From NCBI RefSeq assembly GCF_037038585.1, contig NC_092521.1:49980398-50044397 (forward strand): 64,000 nt of DNA, read 5' to 3'. The notes below the pieces were generated by a model. The model worked only from the letters and a program-made list of their open reading frames with translations. It was not told the DNA's origin and ran no database searches. This document shows positions 13,201 to 22,880 of this stretch, piece by piece. Each line of letters starts with the position of its first letter. The first letter of the stretch is position 1. Made by a program: the position numbers and the translations under genes. This DNA is from Patagioenas fasciata (taxonomy: Eukaryota > Chordata > Aves > Columbiformes > Columbidae).

Positions 13201-15130
13201 GCACTGTAGTTCTGTAAGCAGACACCTCAGTGTTTCTTCCACTAAGTAAACTTACAGTTTTCAGTTCTGTAAACATAAAGTAGCAAGTTACTCAGCAAAG
13301 TTGATCCAAATTTCATATTGTCTCCACACTTCCCAGAAAGTAAACCTAGAAGCAATTGCAGCAGATTCACTGAAGTGTCCTACACAAAGTCACTGTAAAA
13401 ATATTTTAAAGCCTAGTCTTTGGAGAAAACACTGAAAGTAGTTTTTGTCAGGTGTGGAATTAGGATAGGTAACTACTGAAAATGTCACAAGCACACTGAT
13501 GTGTTACAGGAACAATCACTGAAAAGTCTATCACAGATTCCAACCCAAAAGCTCCTTAATCCATCGGAGTAGATAATGAATCCTTTTTAAAAGCGTTTCA
13601 TGCAGGCATACAGTCCAACTGTAAATTCTGTGCCAAACTCCTTAACAGCACTATACCTGCAGGCAGACGGTCCATTTTGGTTGATCCAGACAATCATTAA
13701 TCTTAATGCAGTAGATTTTTTCATCTTCATCGACAACACACCAATCGTCACCATATATAGATGAAAGAGCTTCAATTTCATCAATCTAGAAAAAACATTA
13801 TGTAAAAATAAATATACAAACTGCCCCAAAGTCCACAGCCTTGTATGCCAACCACAGTTTTAAGTCTTACTCTTCTACAGCTTATTTACAAACATGACAA
13901 GATTCAGTATTTTAGGTGGCCATAAATACCAGGGATCCAGTTCCAATTCACAGTATAAGTAAATTTTGCCAAGTTCTTCCATACACATACCAGATTTTGC
14001 ATTTCTATGGATAACCCTCTAATTCTCAGCAGCAACAAGGTGAGCAAAGGGACAGGGAGCAGCCACAACACATTCCTGCAGCTCTCAAACAGTGCTGCTC
14101 CTGGTTGAGTCATCCCCCAGCAGGATAAAGACCCTAAGGCCTTGGCACAAGTTCTTTCTAAGACTGAATGCATTTAGCAGAAAATTCCCATGAAAACTGA
14201 ACAGCCACCTTCCACCTAGAAATCATAGAACCACAGAATCATTTTTGTTGGAAAAGAACATCAAGGTCATCGAGTCCAATTATTAATCTAACACTGGCAC
14301 TACACAATGTCCATGAGAACCTCATCTATGTGTCCTTTAAACACCTACAGGGATGTTAACGTCTTCTCCAGGTAGTCTGTTCCAATGCCTGACAACCCCT
14401 CTGTGAAGAAATTTTTCCTAATATCCAATCTGAACCTTCCCTGGTGCAACTTGAAGCCACTTCCTCTCATCCCATCACTTGTTACTTGGGAAAAGAGACT
14501 AACAGCCTCCACGCTACAGCCTCCTTTAAGGTAGCTGTAGACAGCGATAAGGTCTCCCCACAGCCTCCTTTTCTCCAGGCTGAACAGCCCCAGTTCCCTC
14601 AGCTGCTCCTCATCAGAATTGTGCTCCAGATCCCTCACCAGCTTCACTGCCCTTCTCTGAACTCTCTCCAGCATCTCAACGTCTTTCCTGTAGTCAGGGG
14701 CCCAAAACTGAACACAAGATTCGAGGTGCAGCCTCACCAGCGCCAAGTACAGGGGGAGTGGAGACACTTGAAGTGGCTCTTCGGTGCAAATCATAGAATC
14801 ATTTCAGTTGGAAGAGACCCTCTAGATCATCGAGTCCAATCATAACCTAACTAACCATAACTTAAATGTGTGGCCACCCGCTGAACAAAGGCACTCGCCC
14901 GAGCAGCACCGCGGCCCAGAGGCGAGCTGCTCCTCATAAGGCCGGGCTTCACCAGAAGCCACCCAAGCCACCGCCTTCGCCGCGGCGCTCAAACCCCCTG
15001 CCCGAGGACGCCGCGTCCTGGCTCGGCCCAGGGGGACCGTGACACGCCGAGCACACGGGCACGGCTCCCCGCAGCCCTCCTCACCGCCGCTCACCTGCTG
15101 CTGAGCCGCTTCCTCCTCACTCGCCGCCAT
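1153..15130 (-). CDS. IMPACT: IMPACT (RWD domain protein, GCN2 inhibitor): gene span, 9 coding exons, C-terminus off the left edge
   Basis: IMPACT binds GCN1 and competes with the eIF2-alpha kinase GCN2, so it dampens the amino-acid starvation response in the cytosol (known for the mammalian and yeast Yih1 proteins). Nine minus-strand exons with GT-AG borders and matching phases join into 253 codons without a stop. An RWD domain covers about residues 12-120, with [11 protein letters not shown] near its start and PPIYQLNAPW and [10 protein letters not shown] further on. An acidic linker follows (about 123-166; [11 protein letters not shown]). Next comes the start of the ancient UPF0029/YigZ-type domain from about residue 180, with [13 protein letters not shown] and [16 protein letters not shown]. 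Human IMPACT is 320 residues, so about 65 residues are missing and must lie left of base 1. The start codon was chosen because it opens the first exon in a CpG island with a good context and splices in frame to IDEIEAL. Identification rests on recognised family sequence, not a search. Confidence 0.95.
1244..2936. other. IMPACT intron 8
   Basis: Holds one CR1 fragment (1878-2060); otherwise AT-rich with nothing recognised. Confidence 0.75.
1878..2060 (-). mobile_element. CR1 LINE 3' fragment
   Basis: Reverse complement of a CR1 3' end: tandem CATAGAAT octamers, then the TTTCAGTTGGAAGAGACC-type end and CCTGGGCAGCCTGTTCCAAT. Truncated at its 5' side. In IMPACT intron 8. Confidence 0.88.
2937..3010 (-). 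CDS. IMPACT: IMPACT coding exon 8 (ancient domain)
   Basis: Encodes 24 residues (199-222), [20 protein letters not shown] then IYAY, plus AG of Arg223. The acceptor is TTTTTAAAG and the donor is [25 protein letters not shown] matches human IMPACT almost exactly. The open frame on the other strand here is a shadow. Confidence 0.95.
3011..7437. other. IMPACT intron 7
   Basis: 4.4 kb, AT-rich. Contains the old CR1/L3-like relic around 5650-6600 and short poly-T tracts; nothing else recognised. Confidence 0.75.
5650..6600 (+). mobile_element. Old CR1/L3-like LINE ORF2 relic
   Basis: Decayed reverse-transcriptase coding DNA. Seen in order are TTTTGCATAGGGAAGCATGC (a FxxGxSC-like box), the LELQKAFEK peptide (family form LDFxKAFDx, conserved RT block), TTAACAGATGCAAAGTGATG, GTGCTCAGCAGAGGTCAAAA, and CATCTCAAAAAGG. 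These landmarks occur in this order in CR1/L3 ORF2. Internal deletions and stops break the frame. The left limit is approximate and some decayed sequence may reach 6850. In IMPACT intron 7. Confidence 0.65.
7438..7535 (-). CDS. IMPACT: IMPACT coding exon 7 (start of ancient UPF0029/YigZ-like domain)
   Basis: Completes Val166 and encodes 32 residues (167-198): [20 protein letters not shown] then [12 protein letters not shown]. The D-R-[RK]-S-x-F-x-[AG] motif is the signature that opens the UPF0029 domain. The acceptor is GATCAG, taken one AG upstream of an alternative that would break the frame. The donor is CAA|GTTAGT. Confidence 0.94.
7822..7950 (-). CDS. IMPACT: IMPACT coding exon 6 (acidic linker)
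   Basis: Encodes Glu123 (completed) to Glu165 plus one base of Val166. It contains [18 protein letters not shown] and then a hydrophilic stretch ending ESHE. The acceptor is CTTAATAG and the donor is GAAG|GTAAAA. The segment is rich in Asp and Glu and is the least conserved part against human IMPACT. It is the linker between the RWD and ancient domains. Confidence 0.93.
7951..8695. other. IMPACT intron 5
   Basis: No repeat or exon recognised. Confidence 0.75.
8696..8781 (-). CDS. IMPACT: IMPACT coding exon 5 (end of RWD)
   Basis: Completes Val94 and encodes 28 residues (95-122), including [19 protein letters not shown], the last RWD helix. The acceptor follows TTAACTTTCAG and the donor is CCAG|GTACAT. 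Phase 2 in, phase 1 out. Confidence 0.95.
9030..9092. repeat. Three-copy 21-bp degenerate tandem repeat
   Basis: Three adjoining 21-base units begin GGTCACTAA, GGCCACTAA and GGCCACTAA. The first two share most bases through ..CT; the third is diverged. In IMPACT intron 4. Confidence 0.7.
10680..10693 (+). repeat. Poly-G run (14 G)
   Basis: Uninterrupted G14 followed by CGG and an A-rich tract, in IMPACT intron 4. Likely length-variable. Confidence 0.9.
11815..11877 (-). CDS. IMPACT: IMPACT coding exon 4 (RWD)
   Basis: Completes Asn73 and encodes [20 protein letters not shown] (74-93) plus GT of the Val94 codon. The acceptor is CATTCTAG and the donor is GT|GTAAGT. Its length of 63 nt fits the phases of its neighbours. 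The sequence follows human IMPACT closely (NAPWLKGQ..DLSNSLEEIY). Confidence 0.95.
11878..12877. other. IMPACT intron 3
   Basis: One kilobase with no recognised feature. Confidence 0.75.
12878..12930 (-). CDS. IMPACT: IMPACT coding exon 3 (RWD, PPxYPxxxP region)
   Basis: Encodes residues 56-72 plus two bases of codon 73 ([17 protein letters not shown]). The acceptor follows TTTCTTTCAG and the donor is AA|GTAAGT. The LPPGYP..PP run is the RWD-domain hallmark turn. The split AA|T codon gives Asn in exon 4. Confidence 0.95.
12931..13656. other. IMPACT intron 2
   Basis: No recognised feature. Confidence 0.75.
13657..13785 (-). CDS. IMPACT: IMPACT coding exon 2 (RWD domain, N-terminal half)
   Basis: Encodes 43 residues (13-55), from [15 protein letters not shown] to QPKWTVCLQ. 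The acceptor is TTTTCTAG and the donor is CAG|GTATAG; both borders are phase 0. The EIEAL..IYG.DW pattern and the conserved tryptophan before TVCLQ match the first helix and strands of the IMPACT RWD domain. Confidence 0.95.
14222..14787 (-). mobile_element. CR1 LINE, 5'-truncated, with ORF2 C-terminus
   Basis: Minus-strand CR1 with octamer-like end at 14222 and a reading frame from 14794 down to 14345 still open. The frame shows CR1 reverse-transcriptase tail motifs ([54 protein letters not shown]). Lies in IMPACT intron 1. It is a repeat remnant, not a host gene. Confidence 0.92.
14788..14860 (-). mobile_element. CR1 LINE 3' end, abutting a second copy
   Basis: Short minus-strand CR1 end: AATCATAGAATCATTTCAG, then a TTGGAAGAGACCC-type end and GAGTCCAATCATAACCTAAC. 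Lies directly at the 5' side of the neighbouring CR1 and about 230 bases from the IMPACT exon 1 donor. Confidence 0.85.
15095..15130 (-). CDS. IMPACT: IMPACT coding exon 1 (start codon)
   Basis: Encodes residues 1-12, [12 protein letters not shown], read from ATG at 15130-15128. The donor GTGAGC follows CAGCAG (GT at 15094-15093). Phase 0 joins it to ATT GAT in exon 2. The exon sits inside the CpG island. Human IMPACT has a similarly short, poorly conserved N-terminus before the RWD domain, so only exon position and frame support the exact residues. Confidence 0.9.
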
Positions 15131-15233
15131 GGGCACCTGAGGGGAGGCGGGGAGGTTGGAAAGGGCAGCCTGCGCAGTAGTGGCGGTGAAGCCATCTGCC
15201 CTCCCTTCCGCCAGCTCACCCTCCCGCGGGCGG

Positions 15234-15243
15234 GCGCATGCGC
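15234..15243. promoter_or_regulatory. NRF1-type palindrome GCGCATGCGC
   Basis: Exact ten-base palindrome GCGCATGCGC, 104 bases upstream of the IMPACT start codon. This matches the nuclear respiratory factor 1 consensus, common in TATA-less CpG promoters. Binding is inferred from sequence only. Confidence 0.6.
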
Positions 15244-15752
15244 GGTGCTTCGCAGTGGGACAGCGCTGTTCGCGAGCCGCTGCCGCTTCGTGGTCTGTCC
15301 CCGGGCGGCTGCTGCTGCCTCTCGGAGTCCGGACCCCAACTGGAGGGAGCATCGAAAGCGAAGAGGCGACTGCCTTGTTACATTGACTTGTCAGTGTAAC
15401 CTGGCAAAAAATATCCGTACAGTTCGTCCTAGCATATAATTCTTATTGACAAAATCTCATTAAAAGTGTGGTGGTTTTTTATAATGATTACAAGGAAACA
15501 TGAATTAATCAAACCACAAAGCTTGTTCAGTTTGTAACCTGAACTAGTCTCGATTCATCAGAGGGAAAAACTGAGTAAAAGTGAAGTTGACTCCAGTTTT
15601 CAATTAAAATAAATCTAACACAGACTTTAAAAATTCGGAAAAAAAAAAACAAAAAGAATTAAAAAGGTGGGAAGAAGTGTAATTCAGTTTTAAGTTTCAA
15701 GGCAATTTTCTCTGTTATGACTGAAAAAAGAAAGATCACATAATGACTTCTT

Positions 15753-16106
15753 AGAAGAGGAGACTGAGGGGTGACCTTATTAATGTTTATAAATATATAA
15801 AGGGTGAGTGCCACGAGGATGGAGTCAGGCTCTTCTCAGTGGCAAACAATGATAGGACAAGGGGCAATGGGATCAAGCTGGAACACAACAGGTTCCACTT
15901 AAATTTGAGAAAGAACTTCTTCTCAGTGAGGGTAACAGAGCACTGGAACAGGCTACCCAGGGAGGTTGTGGAGTCTCCTTCCCTGGACACATTCCTGTGC
16001 GACCGCACCTAGGCGTTCCTGCTCCAGCAGGGGGATTGGACTAGATGATCTTTTGAGGTCCCTTCCAATCCCAAACATACTGTGATACTGTGATACTGTG
16101 ATACTG
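15753..16106 (+). mobile_element. CR1 LINE 3' region with octamer tail
   Basis: Contains CR1 ORF2 tail and 3' UTR sequence (AGGAGACTGAGGGG, GGATGGAGTCAGGCTCTTCT, GGGAGGTTGTGGAGTCTCC, GATTGGACTAGATGATC). It ends in nearly four tandem ATACTGTG units (16077-16106). A small internal deletion removes the ..TTCAAAAC.. part before GACACATTCCTGTG. Lies upstream of IMPACT, between the two genes. Confidence 0.93.
16077..16106 (+). repeat. Tandem ATACTGTG octamer tail of CR1
   Basis: Three complete ATACTGTG units and a six-base partial unit. This is the CR1 3' tail, slightly changed from the usual ATTCTGTG in all units, which suggests the altered unit spread by slippage. Confidence 0.9.
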
Positions 16107-16489
16107 ATTTCAAACCACAAATACTGAGAATCATCTTGAAAAGTGTTCTTAAAGGATAATTCAATGGCAGCTTGTGCTCTCCCTCTTCCTGGGCTAGACA
16201 AACCATGCTTCCACTGAGTTAAAAGCACTCAAGTTTCAAATTTCTGCAGTGTCATCCTGCAAGTAACATCCTGATTTGATATTATCATTGAAGTAACTAA
16301 CTCCTTTAATGAGGCTGAGTGTTGCTTCAACTTCCATTACAATGGGAGTCACAGCTGCTTAAGCAGACCACACACTTACTGAGTTAGAGGACAAAGACCA
16401 CAAGTCCTTGAGAGAAGTATTTTGTTTGCATAATTGCCCCAAAATCTCACTTGTGTACCCTTTTCCACCTGAATTCCATGCACCAAGGG

Positions 16490-16660
16490 ACTCGCAGACT
16501 CCTGACAGGAGAGCCGGGCTCTGCCCGTCCGGAGTCCCGCTCAAGGCGGGATGGCGGAGCGCCCGTCTGCCGCCTGTTTCCTTTGCGTGAGGCGCCCGTA
16601 GGTCTCCGTGCGCTGCCGCTTGCCGCCGGTTCCCTAAAGACTGGCTGTGCTTACCTGCAC
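16490..16660. other. Orphan GC-rich patch with splice-donor consensus
   Basis: About 170 bases much richer in G, C and CpG than its surroundings. On the minus strand it carries CAG|GTAAGC (GT at 16654-16653). On the plus strand it carries a GGGATGGCGGAG start-like context followed by 16 codons and a stop. It could be a small alternative promoter or first exon, or a relic. Not assigned. Confidence 0.3.
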
Positions 16661-18882
16661 CCGCTGCTTTCCCCTCCTATGGACTCTGTTTCTTACGCAC
16701 AAACTGCCTCAGAACAGGACTGTCCCATGGCCCAGACACCAAAGCATCGCTGCGTCCGAGCCCAAGTCCCAGATAACTATTCGAGTCGCTCATCGGTTTA
16801 CACTTTTCATCCATCCCCAACACGCTGCCGTGCTGCTCCCCTGAGCCATTCGTGTTTCTGAACGAACGAGTTATTTTGAGTGTCCTGTTTGTTCCCATGT
16901 TAGGTTTCGTTGCTGTCCCAAGTAAAGGAAACTTAACATACTCATACAGTAAGTACCCCAAACAACTAGGTGAAGATCTGGCACTAATAACTTGTTACAA
17001 AATCTACTTCTGTCACGCATTGCCACAGAATCAAGATTACACTTGTCAATTATTTTTGCCTTATTCATGACATCCTATTTTTAAAATAAAGCAGTTATAT
17101 TTCAGCGATGATTTTACAGATACAGTAATTTCTACTTCGCATTTATGCCACTCAAAATGAGTGACTGGCATTCTTATAACTACATCATTTCCTCTAAAAG
17201 AATTGAAGAAAAATCGTGTTCCATGCTTTTTTCCTTACAGAAATGCAGTTCATTTATTTCACATAGACAAGTTTTATGTATGTCTTCTAAAGACAGCACT
17301 GATCAGTAAAGATCTCTTTTTCCTTGAGTGCAAAGTATGGGTGTCACCTTATACTGACTTAGCTGTGTAGAAGGTAAGCTTTGTTTTCCCCTTTCTCAAA
17401 AGCTGGGAGAGTCTGGACCTGCTCTGCAGAACAGGATTAGAGTTCAGAATTATTTTGACAAGCAGGGGACATGTTTGAAAAACAAAAAACAGCTACAAAA
17501 AAACCCAGGATGCAACTGAGTAGAGACAAACCCAACTCTGTATTATCAACTGCATACACTCGGGATGGAGAACTACTGGTTACACAGCAGTTCCACAGAT
17601 ATTATTTGGGAGTTAACAGCGAATCCCAAGCTAAGCATTTGCCAATGGTGCCGTGTTTTCATGCTCCTATTTTGTTTCCTACATGTTAATTAATTGGGAT
17701 TTTAAAGTATTTAAGAACATGCATATTTTTATAGGCATACCAGAACTTAATGAACAATGCTATTGATGCTATCTGAGACCAAAATCTTAAATCCCACATT
17801 CAGGTTACAGGGATGGAAGTTTCTTTTTTCTTAGTTTAGCCAATCAATAGTAATTGTAAAAAAAATAAAATAGAGCTCTATTCTGACATTGTTTGAGTAC
17901 CAATATAGCTAAATATATAACTTCACAGTTGTGAAATTACAAATACTGAAGTTTTTTTGGTATTTCATAACTGGAAAGGTAATTTTTTCCAGGATCGCTG
18001 AGGCTTCTTTGTCTTCAGTGTCATGGGTAGAGTTGTTTTAACTATTTGTTAAACAATATTAAAAAGAATGTACCCAGTCTCAGAACATAACAATTATACA
18101 TCTTGTATCAGGCATAGTCACATATTCCACTTTTTTTTTTTTTAAAAAAGAGACAGAGGAAGGGATTTTTTAAAGAATTTCTTCTGATCAAAACATAACA
18201 GAAAGTTTTAATCTATAAGAACCTAGAAAAAATGGTGCTGCACTTGTTCGCCCTAATACTAAATTCTGTGACTTTGAAGAGAGAAATACAATGCTACAAG
18301 ACATTTTTAACTTTCTGATAGAAGTCTCTACACAGTGCTTGCACTTTATAAGTTGCTGGTTTTGACTTAGCTGAACAAATGAGTTTACATGACTATACAC
18401 ATTGTTTGCTATTAAATAACTTAAAGTTGTTATTGACATTTTTGTGATTGTTGTTGTCTGTAATCCATGTAAAAGCAGCGATATGAAGGAGTTTAGTCAC
18501 CTACAAGTATGCCAGGAAGAAACTATATCAGATAAAAAGATACAAAGAATAAACCACAAAAACTGTATGGACTGTAGACATCTCTGACAAATTTCTGAGG
18601 ACTCTGTCATTTCCTTTCATTGTCAGTTATATTTTTGATAAGTTTTATTATATTGAAATGAAGTCAAATGTGGTTAATGAATTACAACATGTTTATGTAT
18701 ACTAAATAACAGAGTAGCTGAATTAATATGTATTTAACAGCTAATTAATTTCTTTGTCCATCTTAAATAAAAATTATATTAAAGCAGGATATTAAATGAA
18801 TAACAATAGCTTTCAAACTTGGGATATCAGCATAGCAGAGTTTACTGAAATATTTGGTGTCGTCTTTCAGTACATAACTGAA

Positions 18883-18905
18883 CCTCACTGTTCTTAACAG
18901 TGAGG
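18883..18905. repeat. Perfect 10-bp inverted repeat with 3-base loop
   Basis: CCTCACTGTT, loop CTT, AACAGTGAGG. All ten stem pairs match. Located between the two genes in AT-rich DNA; function unknown. Confidence 0.8.
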
Positions 18906-21900
18906 CATATCCCAAAATTATACTCTTCACAGCAAGGCATGAACTTTGTTATTTAAAATGGTTACTAAATCTAACCTTTGGCACATTAATTCAGACTTTG
19001 TGAACTATAGATAGCAAATGAAAACACTCAAAGCTCAAATCAAATCAATTATGCAAAAGAAGACCCTGAAGGTCAAGAATTGGCACAAATTACTACAGGG
19101 AATTCAAATTCTTTGTTCGGTCTTGTCAGGGCAAGATAATACACTGGGTAATTACTGTTGCCTTTCTGGAACCAGAATCTAATCCTAGAGCACAAAAAGC
19201 TTAAGCCGGATACAAATAACATTTACATAGTTAAGGAAGTAATATTTACACAGGAAGCATAACTAAGAACAAGGTTATTTAAATGCAATGCATGTAAAAG
19301 CTATCAACAATTTTGAAAGATTTTTTTTTTTAATCAGAATGGTTTTTTATTTAATAAAATACTACTTTCTTCTTGCATTCTACCACCATATCTGTCCAGA
19401 GGGGGGCGGTAAATAGCCACATTTATGTTGCTATAAAGCAAAAGGAACTAGCTGAAAATGTTCACTTTCCCTGTGTACATAACTTCAGCTCATGTCAGCT
19501 TTATTTGCTACAAATTCTTTTATCTCCACTAGTCAGTTTTTTACCTTCATGATCCAAACCTTATAAACTATATTTGCATGATAAACCAAGGTGTTATATT
19601 AATGATATTAGGAAGACAGCATAGCGTTTGACAGCACAAACTAAATGCTGATTAGGAATAAAATGCCACAATTGGTATCTCATTTGTGACTAAGAATCAC
19701 ATGTAAATATACATCATGACATCTTAACTTCATTAGAGCTGATGGGAGTTTGACTATTAACTTTGATGGGACCGCAGGATGTAAACACAGAAGGATGAAT
19801 CAGGGTTGAATCACAAATAAGTGAAATATATAAGAACAAAAAAATATTTAAGTCAAGTATCAATAACCCTGCTTCATTTTGCATTTGTTCAGACAGCATG
19901 ATGTATTTGCAACTTCTCTTTTAAGAAAAAAAAAGAGGAAGAGTAAGAACAAACAAGGACTATACCATGTCATGTCATGTACTACCAATAAATGTCCTCA
20001 GTTCTATCCCCTGTTTTTGAGCAGGATTTTCTACTATGGCTCTATCATTACTGTAGTTTTATCTAAATAATAGCTCAAGGAGAGTATTTTGCCATAGTAA
20101 CTTGTGAACAAACCACAAAATTTTCTCTAATGTTCCAGTTCCATTCTGTATCCAATAAAAACTTAAATGTGGGCCATCCAATAAGGAACATATATACTTC
20201 TAAGCACGAAGTAGGTCAGCTGATTTCAGTTTCGCAATGATGTTTTTTGGTAGATTGTGGTCTAAACTGACAGAAATTAGCTGTAAGGGTCATAGTCTTA
20301 AACTCTCCACATGCAGCTAATTTATCATTTTGGAACTAAAACCGAACTAAACTGGATCAACCACAAGAACAAAAAAGTTCATTAAACAAACCGAAATCTT
20401 GGTCTAAGGTTACATGTGTGGTAAGACTCAGGAGAAGTATATATACAGGTAACTTAGACCTTGGTTAAGAATATTTCTTCCCTTTTAGCCACCATCCAGT
20501 TGTGCGCTGGCTACAGCACTGTACAGTTGTCTTTCGTAGAGCTAGAGAAATCTGAAAGCTTTTCTACAGAGTAATAACTGCTGGTGGGTTTTAGGAGCCT
20601 CCTGGCTGAAGAGGATTAGTGAATTCTCACATTTTCTCCTGCCATACCTGCATTCAAATAAAAAGGGTATGTTAAAATGAACTCTGCTCTATTATGTGAT
20701 TTTTTTTTTCTGCTGGAGGATACCTCCAGAAACTGCTTGGGCTTGCTTCAGCGCTGCTTCGAGCAGTAAAAAACATTCCTAATCTCAGGAGTTTATCTGG
20801 CTCACACCATCTACAAATTAACCACATCACATGGTTATTTCCTGGAAGTATGAAATAAATACCAGCAACAGACTTGCATTTGTAAAAATACCTATTACAG
20901 GCAGTTCAGAACAACATGAAAATTTGCTTTCAACACTTACTGGAAGTTGTACTTGGTAATCCAGGGAGAAGATCCACAAGAATCAGGTCTGAGAGTATCA
21001 GCATATTAGCTGATTCTCCTGTGCATGTCTTCTGCCAGCCTAGTAAGTAAAATCAGAACAGAAATATGATAAGGGCCTGTGTTTGCTGCACTGCTTTCCA
21101 GACAGTGTTGAGGAGTAACTTTCTCAAAAAGTGCACCAGGGCTTCATACAAGCTAGTAGGAAACAAATTTTTAGTTTCTGCCCAATTACTTAGTTAACAA
21201 ACAGTCATTAAACATTTAACTGCCTGAAAACATACATGCAACCTGAGATGTATCATTTATTACTTCACTAATCATTCCCATGGATGCTTCCTTGCTATGT
21301 TTTATATCTCAAATTTGACCAGTACGCTCTAGTCTGAAGAGGAAGGGAAAAAAAGTGTCTGTTCAATAAAGAGTGATGTTTCATGGAGCACAGCAATATA
21401 AAAGCCCAGTAATTCTTGTCCCTTTTCAAGTCTGAAAAGTTTTTTGAAAGGTCTTCCTTAGTTCAGCCCTGGATAGACCACTAGCAACCTAGGTCAACCG
21501 TGCAGAGGCAGAAAGCGGAGCAGAAAGGTGCTACTTCTATTCCCTCAGCTGCCAATGGCACCTTGCAAAATGAGATTACCTAGCAAAATTATCGGCTCCT
21601 CGGTTGAATAGTTGCTAATGATGACAACAGCCACAATATTGTGTTTCTTCTTCTTCAAATAATGGCAATGAAGCACGGTATTATTTCAAAATTTCCAGCT
21701 GAAATTCTTCTAGTCACAGGTTTGGTTGTGTGCAGCAGTGAATTCAACTAGCAGAAGATCCCCCTCTAAATAAGTTTCCCAGGAAGCACTACAGCCTTAC
21801 AGCTTCAAATTCTGCAGTCAGGTTGCCCCATGTCAGAATATGGGATGATGTAAAATACACTATGCTGTGAAAATCAGTGACCAAAATGTTCACTGAGTTC

Positions 21901-22880
21901 TGTGCAAGGCTGTTTGCCAGTGAGTTCAGCTCCAACAAGGGAAGTGTTTCATGCTTTCTGCATCACTAATTTCAGAAGGTTATGTGAAAAAGGAAAGACA
22001 TGGGGAAAAAAAATAAATGTGCTCAAAACAGAAAGAACCCTTGATATCAGCAACACTGTTTTTCTTATTTCCGCTCTTCAAAGTCCAAAATGCACTATGT
22101 TATTGCTCTGGGATGTGCAAGGAGGCAAAACATCAGTGAAAAACAGACACTCCTTGAAGACTCTGGAAGCAGGGGGAGTGTAGTGATCCTGACCAGGAGA
22201 CCACTGTTCATCCAGGAGCCAGTAATCCACAGATCCACAGATCAGTCCACCTGAGCGGGTACAGGTCTGTGCTGGGATGCCCTCAGCCATGCGGTGATGT
22301 GCACAAATCTCTTTACTGCGAGCTGAACTCGGCCAGCTCCATGTCACAGAGGAGCCTGAGGGCAGCTCCAGCTTGGTGCAGACGATTACACCACCTGCAT
22401 GGCCTTGCCTTTATCTAGAAGTGCAGCAAGGAGTTCTCAAGTCAACGTCCTTTATTAATAACTGGTTTCTTGTAAGAAAATTTAAACAGCTCAAGTGATC
22501 AAGGAGGTACATCCCTCCACAGGTGAGATCTGTGCAGTGGGAGAAGTCCATCCAGGGTCAGACCAATGCTGCAGGAATGTGAGGTTCACAGTACCTGAAG
22601 GGACAAAAGATTTACTGTATTACCCTTCTCCATTCTGTCTTTTTAGAACGGGTGTTTTCTTAAGCCATTTGTTGTCCGGCCTTTCTTACAGAGATTCAGA
22701 AAAAAATACCCTGCACTGTCCCTCTCAATTCATTGCACCTGCTCCCTGCTGCAGAACAGGGAGCTACAGCGTAACTAACTGGCTGAAGGGTAAAGCTCTG
22801 TGCTATAAACTGTGCTGTACTGGAATGGGTTATAGAGTACAGCGATGCTGAAACTTTCATTTTATAACAAAAATGTATCA

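Larger units (their letters stand above)
13786..15094. other. IMPACT intron 1
   Basis: Holds two head-to-tail minus-strand CR1 copies (14222-14860). The end next to exon 1 is part of the CpG island. The CR1-free 13.8-14.2 kb part is unassigned. Confidence 0.75.
14870..15345 (-). promoter_or_regulatory. IMPACT: IMPACT CpG-island promoter and 5' UTR
   Basis: This is a sharply bounded GC-rich, CpG-dense block around IMPACT exon 1, flanked by AT-rich DNA on both sides. It contains a perfect NRF1-type palindrome, a GGAA (ETS-type) core on the minus strand at 15205-15208 and GC boxes. No TATA box is seen. Transcription probably starts between about 15160 and 15260, but the exact start is not visible. 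Confidence 0.8.

Noticed and set aside
14840..15386. Open frames around IMPACT exon 1, including a 170-codon minus frame
   Set aside because: They run through the exon 1 donor and CpG island. Only the 12-codon exon reading MAASEEE splices in frame with the RWD exons.
16451..16861. 136-codon plus-strand open frame
   Set aside because: No domain or family resemblance, and it overlaps open frames in other phases. Kept only as part of the GC-rich patch observation.
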